Positions 49,840 through 49,989 of a DNA stretch of 49,989 bases are shown in pieces (positions within the stretch are counted from its first letter, which is position 1; the number at the start of each line of letters is the position of its first letter). Below the pieces are notes generated by a model. That model was not told where the DNA came from. It worked only from the letters and a program-made list of their open reading frames with translations, and ran no database searches. The DNA is from CAZABC01 sp964483405 (lineage in GTDB: Bacteria > Chloroflexota > Limnocylindria > Limnocylindrales > CSP1-4). Both the position numbers and the translations under genes were made by a program. The stretch lies in NCBI GenBank assembly GCA_964483405.1, contig CAZABC010000016.1:1-49989 (forward strand). The letters run 5' to 3'.

Positions 49840-49989
49840 ATGCGACGACACCGAGTGCTCGGCTGGCCCGTCGTCCTCGTCGCCCTGCTGGCCTGCATCG
49901 GCGTGGTCGCCGTGGCGTACGCCGCGGCACCGGTCGGCCGGTGTCCTGCGTGCCCAACGCCCCCGACGCCTGCACGACGATCGATGGAG
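49840..49989 (+). CDS. Secreted or membrane-anchored protein, N-terminal fragment
   Basis: Only 50 codons are in the window and no stop is reached. The N-terminus is a typical signal: MRRHR, a hydrophobic core LGWPVVLVALLACIGVVAVA, then AYAAAPVG, a plausible cleavage site. Cysteine-rich CPACPTPPTP follows. The protein cannot be identified. It is divergent from the purine operon. Confidence 0.6.
   Translation, partial: MRRHRVLGWPVVLVALLACIGVVAVAYAAAPVGRCPACPTPPTPARRSME

Overview
This 50 kb window comes from a very GC-rich bacterial chromosome. A run of exactly 100 N marks a scaffold gap, which suggests a draft or metagenome-assembled genome. The gene set fits Chloroflexota, possibly a Limnocylindria-like lineage: a GatCAB amidotransferase, PurS/PurQ/PurL as separate proteins, a CIRCE-controlled groESL operon, an NAD-dependent ligase and paired Tat-exported Gly-repeat proteins. 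The phylum call is an inference; an actinobacterial relative cannot be excluded. Apart from small repeats and one vapBC pair, I see no insertion sequence, prophage, CRISPR array, tRNA or rRNA.

Layout. 1-2.3 kb: 5' two thirds of dnaE (minus). 2.4-2.8 kb: small zincin protease. 2.9-10.3 kb: a nucleoside salvage block, with an SGNH hydrolase and a nucleoside hydrolase on the minus strand, divergent from a BMP-type nucleoside ABC importer and a CoA-binding protein. 10.3-10.9 kb: gene-free spacer with a GC-rich minisatellite. 10.9-15.9 kb: gatC-gatA-aminotransferase-gatB-small membrane protein. 15.9-21.7 kb: a double GNAT protein, then ligA with two small genes behind it, then vapB-vapC-FMN oxidase. 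21.8-25.4 kb: pcrA/uvrD and a divergent methyltransferase. 25.4-29.3 kb: two lipoproteins flanking groES-groEL. 29.3-35.1 kb: tatD, two paralogous Tat-signal repeat proteins, metG. 35.1-36.1 kb: tandem repeats, the N gap and a DUF1269 protein. 36.1-49.5 kb: a ten-gene purine operon transcribed leftward in the order purA-purD-purB-purC-purS-purQ-purL-purF-purM-purN/H. A secreted protein begins at the right edge.

The two ends are linked functionally. The left block imports nucleosides and splits them into base and sugar. The right operon makes IMP de novo and takes it to adenylosuccinate. Only the AIR carboxylation step (PurE/PurK) is absent, and PurN is fused to PurH.

The most general signal is promoter architecture. 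Twelve genes that begin transcription units, on both strands, have a -10-like hexamer (mostly TANNNT) ending only 6-9 nt before the start codon and no Shine-Dalgarno sequence, which predicts leaderless or near-leaderless mRNA. Lipoproteins, chaperonins, the importer, the DUF1269 protein and the repeat proteins instead have clear GGAGG-type sites. The purine operon is the exception among biosynthetic units: an extended -10 promoter lies about 240 nt upstream of purA, and the leader can be drawn as a three-way junction followed by a terminator-like hairpin with a U-rich tail. That leader and the paired Tat-exported repeat proteins are the best candidates here for something undescribed.
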